9,089 bases of DNA from Clostridium sp. CAG:567 (GCA_000437855.1 FR902182.1:17706-26794), one strand, 5' to 3'. Numbered from the stretch's first letter, positions 1 through 7,094 are shown. Numbers and translations are program-made. The notes: generated by a model from the letters alone, not told the origin.

Positions 1-56
1 GCTGCTACTATTATAATAACTAATACAATAATCAAATACTTTTTCAAGTTTTTCAT
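1..56 (-). CDS. ABC transporter substrate-binding protein, N-terminal fragment (putative)
   Basis: Only the first 18 codons lie in the window; the gene runs off the left edge. They read MKNLKKYLIIVLVIIIVAA-like: a short lysine-rich start followed by a long hydrophobic stretch, as in a signal peptide or lipoprotein leader. The lipobox, if any, is outside. The ATG at 56 sits only one base after the purine-rich AGAAAGGA; the in-frame TTG at 47 has a better spacing of about 10 bases and is a real alternative start. The binding-protein call rests on position: it follows an ATPase and a permease of the nitrate/sulfonate/taurine importer type on the same strand, and such operons usually encode a secreted binding protein. 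Any other secreted or membrane protein would fit the residues equally well. Confidence 0.5.
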   Translation of the reverse strand, partial: MKNLKKYLIIVLVIIIVA

Positions 57-72
57 TCCTTTCTAATCTATT

Positions 73-153
73 CATGCCAAAGGAGATTTTAAGTATTTTG
101 GCATGTTATTTAACTTTTCTTGTTACTTATAATACTTTTCTCCTATAAGTAAC
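73..153 (-). promoter_or_regulatory. Tandem hairpins with mutually complementary loops before the binding-protein gene
   Basis: Two perfect 9-bp stems stand side by side in the permease to binding-protein gap. Hairpin A has arms 73-81 (CATGCCAAA) and 97-105; hairpin B has arms 122-130 (GTTACTTAT) and 145-153. Neither is followed by a T run in the minus direction, so they do not look like terminators of the operon. The loops are complementary in two blocks: on the minus strand GGAGA and AAGTAT in loop B match TCTCC and ATACTT in loop A, in the right order for an antiparallel loop-loop (kissing) interaction. Hairpins before binding-protein genes are often thought to stabilise mRNA; that role here is inference. 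Confidence 0.6.
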
Positions 154-170
154 ATTTTTATCTGTTATTT

Positions 171-990
171 CTAAGTTCTTTTAGACATTTTTTTCATAAC
201 AATTTTTTCTGAAAGTACTATTGCCTCATAAATAATTGCAGCAACTATTGCAAGAATAATTACCCCTGTCATTACTAAGTCTAGTTGAAATACCTGACCA
301 CCATATACAATTAGGTACCCTAAGCCTGCTTTTGATACCAAGAATTCTCCTGTTATCACGCCTACCAAAGATAGTCCTATATTTACCTTTAATGAGTTGA
401 AAAAAGTAGATATGTTTGCAGGTATTACTATTTTTGTTAATATTTGAAATTTACTTGCATTAAATGTTTGTGCCATTTTTATTAGTTCTTTGTCTGTATT
501 TAAAAATCCATTTAGAATTTCTAATATAGTTACAATTAGTGAAATGGCAAGACCCATTGTTATAATTGCTCCCATTCCTGCACCTACCCAGATGATTATA
601 ACTGGTCCGCAAAGCTACTTTAGGCAAACTGTTTAATACAACTAAATATGGTTCTGATACCTTCGAAAAAAATGGAGACCACCATAGCAAAATTGCTATA
701 AATACACCTAGTATAGCTCCTGAAATAAACCCTATTAGTGTTTCTGTAAGTGTTACTCCTAAGTGTGTTAGCAGTCCATTAGCTGATAAATTTAAAAAGG
801 TATTTAATATTCTTGAAGGTTGACTTGTAATAAAACTATCTATTATTCCTTTATTAGCAAGTAATTCCCACCCTATTATAAATATAATCAGGATAAGTAA
901 TTGAGTTAAAATAACAGATATTTTGTTTTTTCTTATTTTTCTTAGGTATTTTTTTCTGTCCTCAGACATATTTTTATCATACATGTACAT
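171..990 (-). CDS. ABC transporter permease, nitrate/sulfonate/taurine type, interrupted by +1 frameshift at CGG
   Basis: Inner-membrane permease of the SsuC/TauC/NrtB-like family. The first part has a hydrophobic segment (ISVILTQLLILIIFIIGWELL region) and the family pattern around SQPSRILNTF, then NSLPKVAL. At 609 one extra C shifts the frame; the continuation GPVIIIWVGAGMGAIITMG lies in the next frame and includes the EAA-type cytoplasmic loop (MAQTFNASKFQILTKIVIPA) that contacts the ATPase. Skipping one base gives 272 residues, normal for the family. Read straight through, the protein ends in unrelated residues at 460. The start at 990 (MYMYDKNMSED) follows GGAAGGAG by about 4 bases; the in-frame ATG at 984 is also possible. 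It overlaps the ATPase gene by 14 bases, implying translational coupling. It could be a pseudogene, but the downstream frame is fully conserved. Confidence 0.85.
607..609 (-). other. In-frame CGG at +1 frameshift site 1 (permease)
   Basis: On the minus strand the codons read GTA GCT TTG CGG ACC. Skipping C at 609 gives TTG | GGA CCA GTT, restoring VAL-GPV at residues 126-130 of a 272-residue permease. The preceding codon, TTG, is not an obviously slippery partner for the next bases (TGC). Confidence 0.8.
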
Positions 991-1720
991 CAAGCTCCTT
1001 CCATATAGCATCAAAGTACTTACTAAATTTAGGGCTTTCACGGCAGTTGATTGGATTTCTATTTTCCATTTCAAAATTAATAGTATGAATGGTTTTTACT
1101 GTTGCTGGTCTTTTGGTTAACACTACTATTCTATCACTCATACTAATTGCCTCTGATATATCATGTGTCACTATAATAGCTGTAATATTTTCATTTTTTA
1201 ATATTTGAAAAATATCATTTGTAACCATAATTCTAGTTTGATAGTCTAACGCTGAAAATGCTTCGTCTAATAACAAGATTTTTGGCTTAATAGCTAAAGT
1301 TCTTATCAGCGCTGCCCTTTGCCTCATTCCTCCAGATAACTGATTTGGGTATTTGTCTTTAAATTCATATAGACCATATTTTTTAAGTAATTCTATTACA
1401 TAAGCTTCATTTTCTTTTGTCTTTTTTCTTCTTATTTCTAAGCCAAATGTAATATTATCATAAATGTTTCTCCATTCTAAAAGACTATCCTTTTGCAGCA
1501 TATAGCCAAGACCACCATCAATTTGTATATCACCAGAAGTTTTAGGTTCCAGACCTGATATTATTGAAAGTAATGTAGATTTGCCACACCCGCTTGGTCC
1601 AATTATGCTAACAAATTCTCCCTCATTCACACTAAATGAAATATTAGACAAAGCTTCTACTTCACCATTTTTCGCTTGGTACTTTTTGCTTACATTCTTT
1701 AGTTTCAATACTTCCTTCAT
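977..1720 (-). CDS. ABC transporter ATP-binding protein, nitrate/sulfonate/taurine type
   Basis: Cytoplasmic ATPase of 247 residues that powers the importer encoded next to it. Walker A is GPSGCGKST at 41-49, the Q-loop region is GYMLQKDSLLEWR, the signature is LSGGMRQR, Walker B is ILLLDEAFSALD and the switch histidine is in VTHD. The GYMLQKD...LEWR pattern and the C-terminal tail (RESPKFSKYFDAIWKEL) match the SsuB/TauB/NrtD group rather than amino-acid or metal importers. The start follows AGGAGG by about 5 bases. It lies 62 bases after the GH25 gene; I see no convincing terminator or consensus promoter in that gap, so read-through is possible. It contains a CGG triplet only out of frame (AGC GGG in Walker A). 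The substrate cannot be read from this subunit; sulfonates, HMP-like compounds or nitrate are candidates. Confidence 0.92.
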   Translation of the reverse strand: MKEVLKLKNVSKKYQAKNGEVEALSNISFSVNEGEFVSIIGPSGCGKSTLLSIISGLEPKTSGDIQIDGGLGYMLQKDSLLEWRNIYDNITFGLEIRRKKTKENEAYVIELLKKYGLYEFKDKYPNQLSGGMRQRAALIRTLAIKPKILLLDEAFSALDYQTRIMVTNDIFQILKNENITAIIVTHDISEAISMSDRIVVLTKRPATVKTIHTINFEMENRNPINCRESPKFSKYFDAIWKELDVHV

Positions 1721-1782
1721 AAGTACCTCCTAATTCAAATTTATCATAATACATCTTATGAAGGTATACATAATTTAGTGAA

Positions 1783-3005
1783 TTAAATTCTAAATATTTG
1801 ACCGTGGGTATATTAAATTTGCGTTTTGTATACGGTTTAGCCTTACTATATTTGCTATTGTTGTGTTGTATCTTCTTGCAATTGACCATAATGTATCTCC
1901 TCTTCTCACTGTGTATAACCTATGTCCGCAATCATGTTTACAGTTACTATTTACAACTAGCTTTTGGCCGTGGATAAATTAAATTCACATTTTGTATATT
2001 GTTTTCTTGTGCAATTTGGCTTACTGTTGTATTAAACATTTGCGCTATTTTATTTAATGTATCTCCACTTTTAACAATATATATTGTTGTACTATTGGTG
2101 GTTTCTCCTTTTACTGGTACTATCAGAGTCTCTCCTGCATATATCAAATTTGGATTTTGAATATTATTTAATCTTACAAGTTCTGCTACTGTTGTGTTAT
2201 ACTTTATTGCCAATTGAGATAAAGTATCTCCCCATTTTATTTTTATTTTCTTAGTTGTTTTGTTGTCTTCATCATCTTGTTTCGGCTTTTCTGTTTCTGG
2301 AATTTCTGTACTTTCTGACATAAAAATTTCCTTTGTAAACTTATCTCTATCAACATGATTTGAAATCCCAGCTACTCTACCCACGTCTGTGTATTGCCAA
2401 CCTGCCCAGCTATTCCATGTTCCACTATTCTCAGGTTCATATACTTCATATTGCGCAATCCATAAAGGATATTTTGTTACTTCTCCTTCCCAAATACGAC
2501 TTGCTGTATAGGCATTACTGTATAGTACAACTTCTTTTTTTGTCAGTTCTTCTAGCTTTTTCATAAAAGCCAAGCCTATTGTATTTATTTCTCTTTTATT
2601 CAAATTTCCAAAGCTCTCAAAATCCATTGCAAGTCTACAATCTGCTACTTTTCCTGATATTACTGAAGCAAAAAACTGTGCTTCTTTTTCTGCTTGATTT
2701 ACACTTCTTGCTGTTACATAATGGTAAAATCCAATTTTTAATCCTGCATCTCTTGCCCTTTTATAGTTTTGTTCAAATTTTGAATCTATGTAATTTGTAC
2801 CTTCACTAGATTTCATATATACAATTTCTATTCCATCGTTTTTTACTTTTTCAAAATCAATATTTCCTTGATATCCACTTACATCAATTCCGTTGTATAT
2901 TTCATTACTTGATGGCCCAAATGCCAACACTTTTGTTGGCATTGTATATATTGTTGCAACTGTTAGCATTATTACAATAGATAATAATTTCAATATTTTT
3001 TTCAT
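1783..3005 (-). CDS. Secreted GH25 lysozyme with three LysM repeats, two +1 frameshift sites
   Basis: Predicted exported peptidoglycan muramidase. Residues 1-28 form a signal peptide (MKKILKLL..., hydrophobic core, VLA at the likely cleavage site). The GH25 domain follows, with YNGIDVSGYQG (Asp41) and the catalytic-type DFE at 128-130, then a charged linker and three LysM modules that bind cell-wall glycan. The straight frame ends at 1947, within the second LysM, as ...LIYPRPKASCK. Skipping the C at 1970 restores LIYPGQKLVVN and a full third LysM (YTVRRGDTLWSIARRYNTT); skipping the C at 1804 gives the typical ending LIYPGQIFRI and a stop at 1785-1783, 406 residues in all. I chose ATG 3005 because GAGG lies 8 bases upstream; an in-frame GTG at 3014 overlaps that site. 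It starts 10 bases after the cysteine synthase gene. Both breaks fall at equivalent repeat positions. Confidence 0.88.
1802..1804 (-). other. In-frame CGG at +1 frameshift site 3 (third LysM of lysozyme)
   Basis: The minus strand reads TAC CCA CGG TCA. Skipping C at 1804 gives CCA | GGT CAA ATA TTT AGA ATT TAA, ending the protein YPGQIFRI as LysM proteins usually end. Without the skip the frame ends at 1790 as YPRSNI. Confidence 0.75.
1968..1970 (-). other. In-frame CGG at +1 frameshift site 2 (second LysM of lysozyme)
   Basis: The minus strand reads TAT CCA CGG CCA AAA. Skipping C at 1970 gives CCA | GGC CAA AAG CTA, restoring YPGQKL at residues 344-349 and opening the whole third LysM. Without it, translation stops at TAG 1947. 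Confidence 0.8.
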
Positions 3006-3015
3006 ATTATTCACC

Positions 3016-3975
3016 TCATATCACTTCATATTGCAGTAACTTTATTTTGTTTGAAATATATTTTTCGTTATTATCTATTGGTTTGCTTAAATCTGTACTT
3101 AGATATTTTTTATTATCATCTGCAAATACTGTTACTACTGGTCCTTTTATATTTTTTTGAAGTAATACACTTCCTAAAAAGTTTGCACCTGATGAAATTC
3201 CAACTCCTATTCCTAGTTCTGATGCCAATTTTCTTGACATATTTATACTGTCTTCATCATTTACTAAAATTACTTTGTCTATTTCGTTTTTATCTAATAA
3301 GGCTGGAATAAAATCATCTCCTATTCCTTCTATCTTGTGTTGTTTAATTATTCTGTTTTTAGAAATCAACGGCATACATTCTGGTTCAATTGCAGTTACA
3401 GTTATTTCTGGATATCTTCTCCTTAACTTTCTTCCTATTCCCATCAAAGTTCCACCTGTGCCAACTCCTGAAGCAAAACCTACGATGTCTTCTGGAACCT
3501 GATTTAAAATTTCCTGACCTGTTGTTTCATATTGTGCTAGAACATTGTCCATATTAGCAAATTGATTTGCTAAAAATCCATTTACTTTCTTAGCTAAAAT
3601 TCTTGACTCTTGAATACATTTTCTAAAACCTCCCTGTTGTTTAGAAAATGTTATAACTTTTGCACCATAGCTTTGCATAATTTGCACTTGTTCTTTACTA
3701 GCCCAATCTGGCATAAAAATATATACTTGATGATGATAATATTTGCCTAATGCAGACAAAGAAATTCCAGTATTTCCACTTGTCGCCTCTATTATTGGCA
3801 TACCATCTTTTAATTCTCCTCTTTCTTTTGCTTTTGTTATTATGTAATATGCTGCTCTATCTTTTATACTTCCTGTTAAATTATAGCTTTCTAGTTTTGT
3901 GTATATATAATTTGTTTTGCCTTCGTACTCATATTTTATTTTTATTAAAGGTGTATTTCCTATTGTTTTAATCAT
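3016..3975 (-). CDS. PLP-dependent cysteine synthase-family protein
   Basis: Cytoplasmic fold-type II PLP enzyme of 319 residues, most likely O-acetylserine sulfhydrylase (O-acetylserine plus sulfide to cysteine). The N-terminus IGNTPLIKI is typical. The PLP lysine is Lys38 in TGSIKDR, the substrate loop is EATSGNTG at 63-70, the phosphate-binding loop is GVGTGGT near 170 and SSGAN near the C-terminus contacts the cofactor ring. The usual Ser-Val-Lys is Ser-Ile-Lys here. ATG 3975 is preferred because GAGGAG lies 8 bases upstream; in-frame GTGs further up overlap that site. A gap of 67 bases separates it from yraN, and it is coupled to the lysozyme gene downstream. Related enzymes use phosphoserine or homocysteine, so the exact substrate is not certain. 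Confidence 0.88.
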   Translation of the reverse strand: MIKTIGNTPLIKIKYEYEGKTNYIYTKLESYNLTGSIKDRAAYYIITKAKERGELKDGMPIIEATSGNTGISLSALGKYYHHQVYIFMPDWASKEQVQIMQSYGAKVITFSKQQGGFRKCIQESRILAKKVNGFLANQFANMDNVLAQYETTGQEILNQVPEDIVGFASGVGTGGTLMGIGRKLRRRYPEITVTAIEPECMPLISKNRIIKQHKIEGIGDDFIPALLDKNEIDKVILVNDEDSINMSRKLASELGIGVGISSGANFLGSVLLQKNIKGPVVTVFADDNKKYLSTDLSKPIDNNEKYISNKIKLLQYEVI

Positions 3976-4042
3976 AAACACCACTCCTCACTTTATGTTT
4001 TATATATTTTATACAGTTTGTGGTGGAATGGTTAATGGAAAA

Positions 4043-4399
4043 TTATTTAATTTGTTTAATATGATGCAAGTAAAATCTATTTTTTCTTTTGTAAATTTCT
4101 ATTACATCTATTCTTATATATTGGTCTTCTAACTTATGTGAATATATGTAATATCTTGTTGCGTTCCATATATGCTTTTGTTTTCTTTCATTCACTGCTT
4201 CACATGGCATTCCATAGTGAAAGTTTTGCCTTGTTTTTACTTCAATAAATACATACTCGTTTTTTTCTTTTGCAATAATGTCTATTTCTCCTTGTTTACA
4301 TTCAAAGTTTCTGTCTATAATTTCATAACCTTGTTTTTGTAAATAATCTGTTGCAAAATCTTCTCCCTCTCTTCCTAATTCTTGCCTTTGATTTATCAT
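4043..4399 (-). CDS. yraN: YraN family (UPF0102) nuclease-fold protein
   Basis: A 118-residue member of UPF0102. It begins with the family hallmark GREGEDFATDYLQKQGYEIIDRNFE, followed by the restriction-endonuclease-like core GEIDIIAKE...VFIEVKTR with Asp40, Glu53 and Lys55 in the D...ExK arrangement. The family is related in fold to Holliday-junction resolvases; its biochemical role is poorly defined. Its start follows AAGGA by about 9 bases, and that site overlaps the end of dprA, only 4 bases away. yraN next to dprA and yifB is a common bacterial arrangement and suggests a role in DNA processing. Confidence 0.9.
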   Translation of the reverse strand: MINQRQELGREGEDFATDYLQKQGYEIIDRNFECKQGEIDIIAKEKNEYVFIEVKTRQNFHYGMPCEAVNERKQKHIWNATRYYIYSHKLEDQYIRIDVIEIYKRKNRFYLHHIKQIK

Positions 4400-4403
4400 A
4401 ATA

Positions 4404-5237
4404 TCATTCCTTTTTTATATATTTATTTCCTGCTACGCATTTTATATATCCATCTAATTCGAGCATAAATAATATTTGCATTATTTCAGATATTTTTTTA
4501 CCTGTCATATTGCATATTTCATTTGTTGAAATCGGTTGCGTGTTTATTAAGTTATATATTTCTTCATATTCTTTTGGTATTGTAATTTTCGGTTGTAAAT
4601 CATAATATTGCAATATGTCGTCTGGTTCCATTACTAAGTTTGCTCCATTTTGTATTAGCCAGTTTGTACTATACCCTTCTGGCTCATCTAATCTATTTGG
4701 TATACAAAACACTTCTTTTCCTTGAAGTCTTGCATGTTTTGCTGTAATTGTACTTCCACCTCTATATGGTGCTTCAACTACTAATACGCCTAATGCTAGC
4801 CCACTTATTATACGATTTCTTGCTGGAAAGTTTGCCGTATCTTTTTCCTCATCTAGATAATATTCAGATACAACACATCCACCATTTTCTATTATTTTGT
4901 GGAATAGCCACTCATTTTCTTCAGGATATATGTGTTTAAATCCACTTCCTATTACCGCTATTGTTTTGCCTAGTTCTTCCATTGAATTTATATGTGCTAC
5001 AGTGTCTATTCCAATTGCTAATCCACTTACAATACACATTCCTTTTTGTGATAATTCTTTTGCAAATTTTGCAGAATATTTTTTGCCATATTCCGTGCAT
5101 TTCCTTGTTCCTACTATTGCTATTGAATTTGAGTTTAATAATTCATAATTTCCTTCTACATAAAGTTTTGATGGTGGGTTGTGGATGTTTAACAAACGTT
5201 TGGGATAAAATTTATTTGTTTTAGATAAAATTTTCAT
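4404..5237 (-). CDS. dprA: DNA-processing protein DprA (short form)
   Basis: DprA binds incoming single-stranded DNA during natural transformation and loads RecA. The 277-residue product has the Rossmann-like core: IAIVGTRKCTEYG at 39-51, GMCIVSGLAIGIDTVAH, TIAVIGSGFKHIYPEEN, NFPARNRIISGLALGVLVVEA and RGGSTITAKHA. A C-terminal winged-helix segment follows (NTQPISTNEICNMTG...LELDGYIKCVAGNKYIK). The N-terminal SAM/helix-hairpin-helix domain of longer homologues is absent: residue 10 already enters the FYPKRLLNI region. I chose ATG 5237, preceded by AAAGGAAAG; an in-frame TTG at 5261 overlaps the end of yifB and has no clear binding site. CGG triplets occur only out of frame (ACG GCA, GCG GTA, ACG GAA). 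Confidence 0.93.
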   Translation of the reverse strand: MKILSKTNKFYPKRLLNIHNPPSKLYVEGNYELLNSNSIAIVGTRKCTEYGKKYSAKFAKELSQKGMCIVSGLAIGIDTVAHINSMEELGKTIAVIGSGFKHIYPEENEWLFHKIIENGGCVVSEYYLDEEKDTANFPARNRIISGLALGVLVVEAPYRGGSTITAKHARLQGKEVFCIPNRLDEPEGYSTNWLIQNGANLVMEPDDILQYYDLQPKITIPKEYEEIYNLINTQPISTNEICNMTGKKISEIMQILFMLELDGYIKCVAGNKYIKKE

Positions 5238-5248
5238 ATTTCTTTCCT

Positions 5249-6787
5249 TTAATTCTTCCAATACTTTTTGTCTAGACTTCTGTATTGTATTGCTTCTGCG
5301 ATGTGTATTTTTTGAATGTTTTCACAATTGTCTAAATCTGCAATTGTTCTTGCTACTTTTAAAATTCTGCCATATGCTCTTGCACTTAGTCCCATTTTCT
5401 CGAATGCTGTTTGTAATATTTCCTTCCCTTCACTGTCTAATTTGCAATATCTTGAAATTAGTTTTGGCGTTAGACTAGAGTTTGAATAAATATTTTCTTG
5501 TTTATATCTTTCTATTTGAATTTTTCTTGCATCATTTACTCTCTTCTTTATTGTATCTGAACTTTCTGGCATTTCGTCATTTCCTAGCTTTTCATATTTT
5601 ACAGGACTTACTTCTATTTGTATGTCAATTCTGTCTAATAATGGCCCACTAATTTTGCCCATATATTTTGATATTGCTTGTGGTGTGCATGTACATTCTT
5701 TGTCTGCTGAACCATAAAATCCACATGGACATGGATTCATTGATGATACGAACATGAACTCACATGGGTATGTAAAACTTCCATTTACTCTACTTATTGT
5801 TACAATTCCATCTTCTAGAGGTCCTCTTAAAACTTCTAATGAATGTTGATTAAATTCTGGTAATTCATCTAAAAATAACACTCCATAATGTGCTAAGCTT
5901 ATTTCTCCTGGTTTTGGTATTCTCCCTCCACCTACTAATGACACCCCAGATATTGTATGATGTGGTGAACGAAATGGTCTTGTTGTAATTATTGGTGTAT
6001 CTTGTTTTAAAATTCCCGCAATACTATGAATTTTGGTAATTTCTAGTGCTTCTTCAAAAGTTAGGTCTGGTAATATTGATGGTATTCTTCTTGCTATCAT
6101 TGTTTTTCCGTGATCCAGGTGAACCGAATTAAAAGACAATTATGTCCGTCCAGCAGCTGCTATTTCAACTGCTCTTTTTACACTTTCTTGTCCTTTTACA
6201 TCTGCAAAATCTAATATTTTTTCTTTACCTAATTTCAAACAATCTTCCCAATTTGTTGATAAGTTTTCTATTTTTATATTTCCATTTAAATATTTAACTA
6301 CTTCATTTAGGTCATTTGCACCTAATATTTCCATTCCATCAATTATGGAGGCTTCTTTTTCATTTTGTTTTGGTAAAATTATTTTCTTTATTCCTTGCTT
6401 TTTTGCTTCAATACATATTGGTAGTGCTCCATTTATTGGGTTTAAACTACCATTTAATGATAGTTCTCCTATCATTAAAATATCTTCATTTTTAGTTTGT
6501 GTTATAGCTTCTAAACCTTTTAAAATTCCTACAGCAATTGGTAGGTCAAATATTGATCCTTCTTTTTTTATATTTGCTGGTGCTAAATTTACAACTATTT
6601 TTCTACTAAACAGTTCATAGCCTGAATTTTTTATTGCTGTTCTTACTCTTTCTTTTGCTTCTTTTACGCTCACATCAGGAAGTCCAACAATATCCCATGA
6701 TGGCATACCACTTGATATGTCAACTTGCACGTCAATTAAAAAGCCTTCTAGTCCGTGCAAGGCCATACTTTTTGTAATTGATAACAT
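5249..6787 (-). CDS. yifB: YifB/ComM family AAA+ Mg-chelatase-like ATPase, interrupted by three +1 frameshift sites in the P-loop
   Basis: Homologue of ComM/YifB, a hexameric helicase of the Mg-chelatase AAA+ group that helps branch migration during integration of transforming DNA. The N-terminal part is the ChlI/Lon-S5-like domain (GLPDVSVKEAKERVRTAI, NLAPANIKKEG). The AAA+ module follows, with Walker B-type VLFLDELPEF, a cysteine cluster PCPCGFYGSADKECTC, and the C-terminal Mg-chelatase domain ending in AIQYRSLDKKYW. The straight frame stops at 6140 right after AAAG. Skipping a C at 6148, 6126 and 6110 gives AAAGGHNCLLIGSPGSGKT, with Walker A at 221-228. Three skips remove exactly one codon and give 511 residues, a normal family length. 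The start follows AGGAG by 10 bases, behind a near-consensus promoter. Outside the three sites nothing is decayed, which argues against an old pseudogene. Confidence 0.9.
6108..6110 (-). other. In-frame CGG at +1 frameshift site 6 (YifB Walker A, Gly226)
   Basis: The minus strand reads CCT GGA TCA CGG AAA in the corrected frame. Skipping C at 6110 gives TCA | GGA AAA ACA, the SGKT that completes the P-loop. Confidence 0.8.
6124..6126 (-). other. In-frame CGG at +1 frameshift site 5 (YifB Walker A, Gly221)
   Basis: The minus strand reads TTA ATT CGG TTC in the corrected frame. Skipping C at 6126 gives ATT | GGT TCA CCT, the LIGSP that opens Walker A. Confidence 0.8.
6146..6148 (-). other. In-frame CGG at +1 frameshift site 4 (YifB, Gly214)
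   Basis: The minus strand reads GCT GGA CGG ACA TAA, so the straight frame stops two codons after the CGG. Skipping C at 6148 gives GGA | GGA CAT AAT, the GGHN conserved just before the P-loop of this family. Confidence 0.8.
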
Positions 6788-6854
6788 CTTTTGATTTCTC
6801 CTTTAGAACAAAAATTTTTGAAATAATTTTTTTGAATTAAAATATCATGTTAAA

Positions 6855-6883
6855 ATTATATGTTATTATTTACGTCTTGACAA
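6855..6883 (-). promoter_or_regulatory. Sigma-A-type promoter for the yifB operon
   Basis: On the minus strand TTGTCA (6883-6878) and a perfect TATAAT (6860-6855) are separated by exactly 17 bases. Transcription would start near 6848, about 60 bases before the yifB start. It is the best promoter upstream of the series from yifB to the lysozyme gene. Confidence 0.7.
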
Positions 6884-6951
6884 GTATTTTTTCCATAATT
6901 TAGTAATTTTTATTTTTTCGACAAAGTTTTACACCACTTATTTACATTTTG

Positions 6952-6960
6952 TGGTATACT
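6952..6960 (+). promoter_or_regulatory. Possible extended -10 promoter facing right
   Basis: TGGTATACT is an extended -10 (TGn plus TATACT). No good -35 lies at 16-19 bases; the nearest, TTTACA at 6928, is 21 bases away. It is the only plausible driver for plus-strand transcription into the terminator at 7038-7080. Confidence 0.35.
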
Positions 6961-6966
6961 TATGTC

Positions 6967-7077
6967 AACCAAGATGTTTTAGTGCGTTTCTTAAGTTATT
7001 TTCTATATAGCTTATATAATCTATTTTTTTCATCACGGTAACAATGATTATGTTTTTTTCTATCATTGTTACTTTTT
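6967..7077 (+). ncRNA. Candidate short intergenic RNA (unrecognised)
   Basis: Between the possible promoter at 6952-6960 and the terminator at 7038-7080 lies about 110 bases of plus-strand sequence with no credible ORF and no tRNA or riboswitch I recognise. All neighbouring genes are on the other strand, so a well-formed plus-strand terminator here needs a plus-strand transcript to terminate. The call is inferred from these two signals alone. The rest of the 6788-7135 gap holds the yifB promoter and a palindrome. Confidence 0.3.
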
Positions 7078-7080
7078 ATT
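7038..7080 (+). terminator. Intrinsic terminator, plus strand
   Basis: GTAACAATGAT (7038-7048) pairs perfectly with ATCATTGTTAC (7062-7072) over 11 bp around a T-rich 13-base loop, followed by TTTTTATT. In the minus direction the stem is followed by CGTGATG and an A run, so it is oriented for plus-strand transcription. Confidence 0.65.
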
Positions 7081-7094
7081 TACAATACTGATAG

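Noticed and set aside
460..606. Straight-frame continuation of the permease after the CGG as a genuine C-terminus
   Set aside because: The residues after KVAL become unlike any permease, while the next frame carries conserved family sequence up to the stop at 171.
1721..1782. Terminator or promoter between the lysozyme and ATPase genes
   Set aside because: There is only a weak 5-bp repeat (CATAA/TTATG) and AT-rich -10-like words without a matching -35.
5249..6139. Second half of yifB as a separate gene starting at 6139
   Set aside because: It would begin in the middle of the P-loop with no ribosome binding site, and the shifted frame joins it perfectly to the first half.
607..6148. Random sequencing or assembly error, or methylation-linked basecalling error, as the cause of all six frameshifts
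   Set aside because: Not fully excluded, but the inserted base is always C, always on the coding strand, and always in phase with a glycine codon. Contexts share no single motif (two are CCAGG-like, the others are not). Errors should not follow codon phase.
6877..6905. Plus-strand promoter using TTGACA at 6877
   Set aside because: The box is the near-palindromic overlap with the minus-strand -35; at 16-18 bases there is no acceptable -10.
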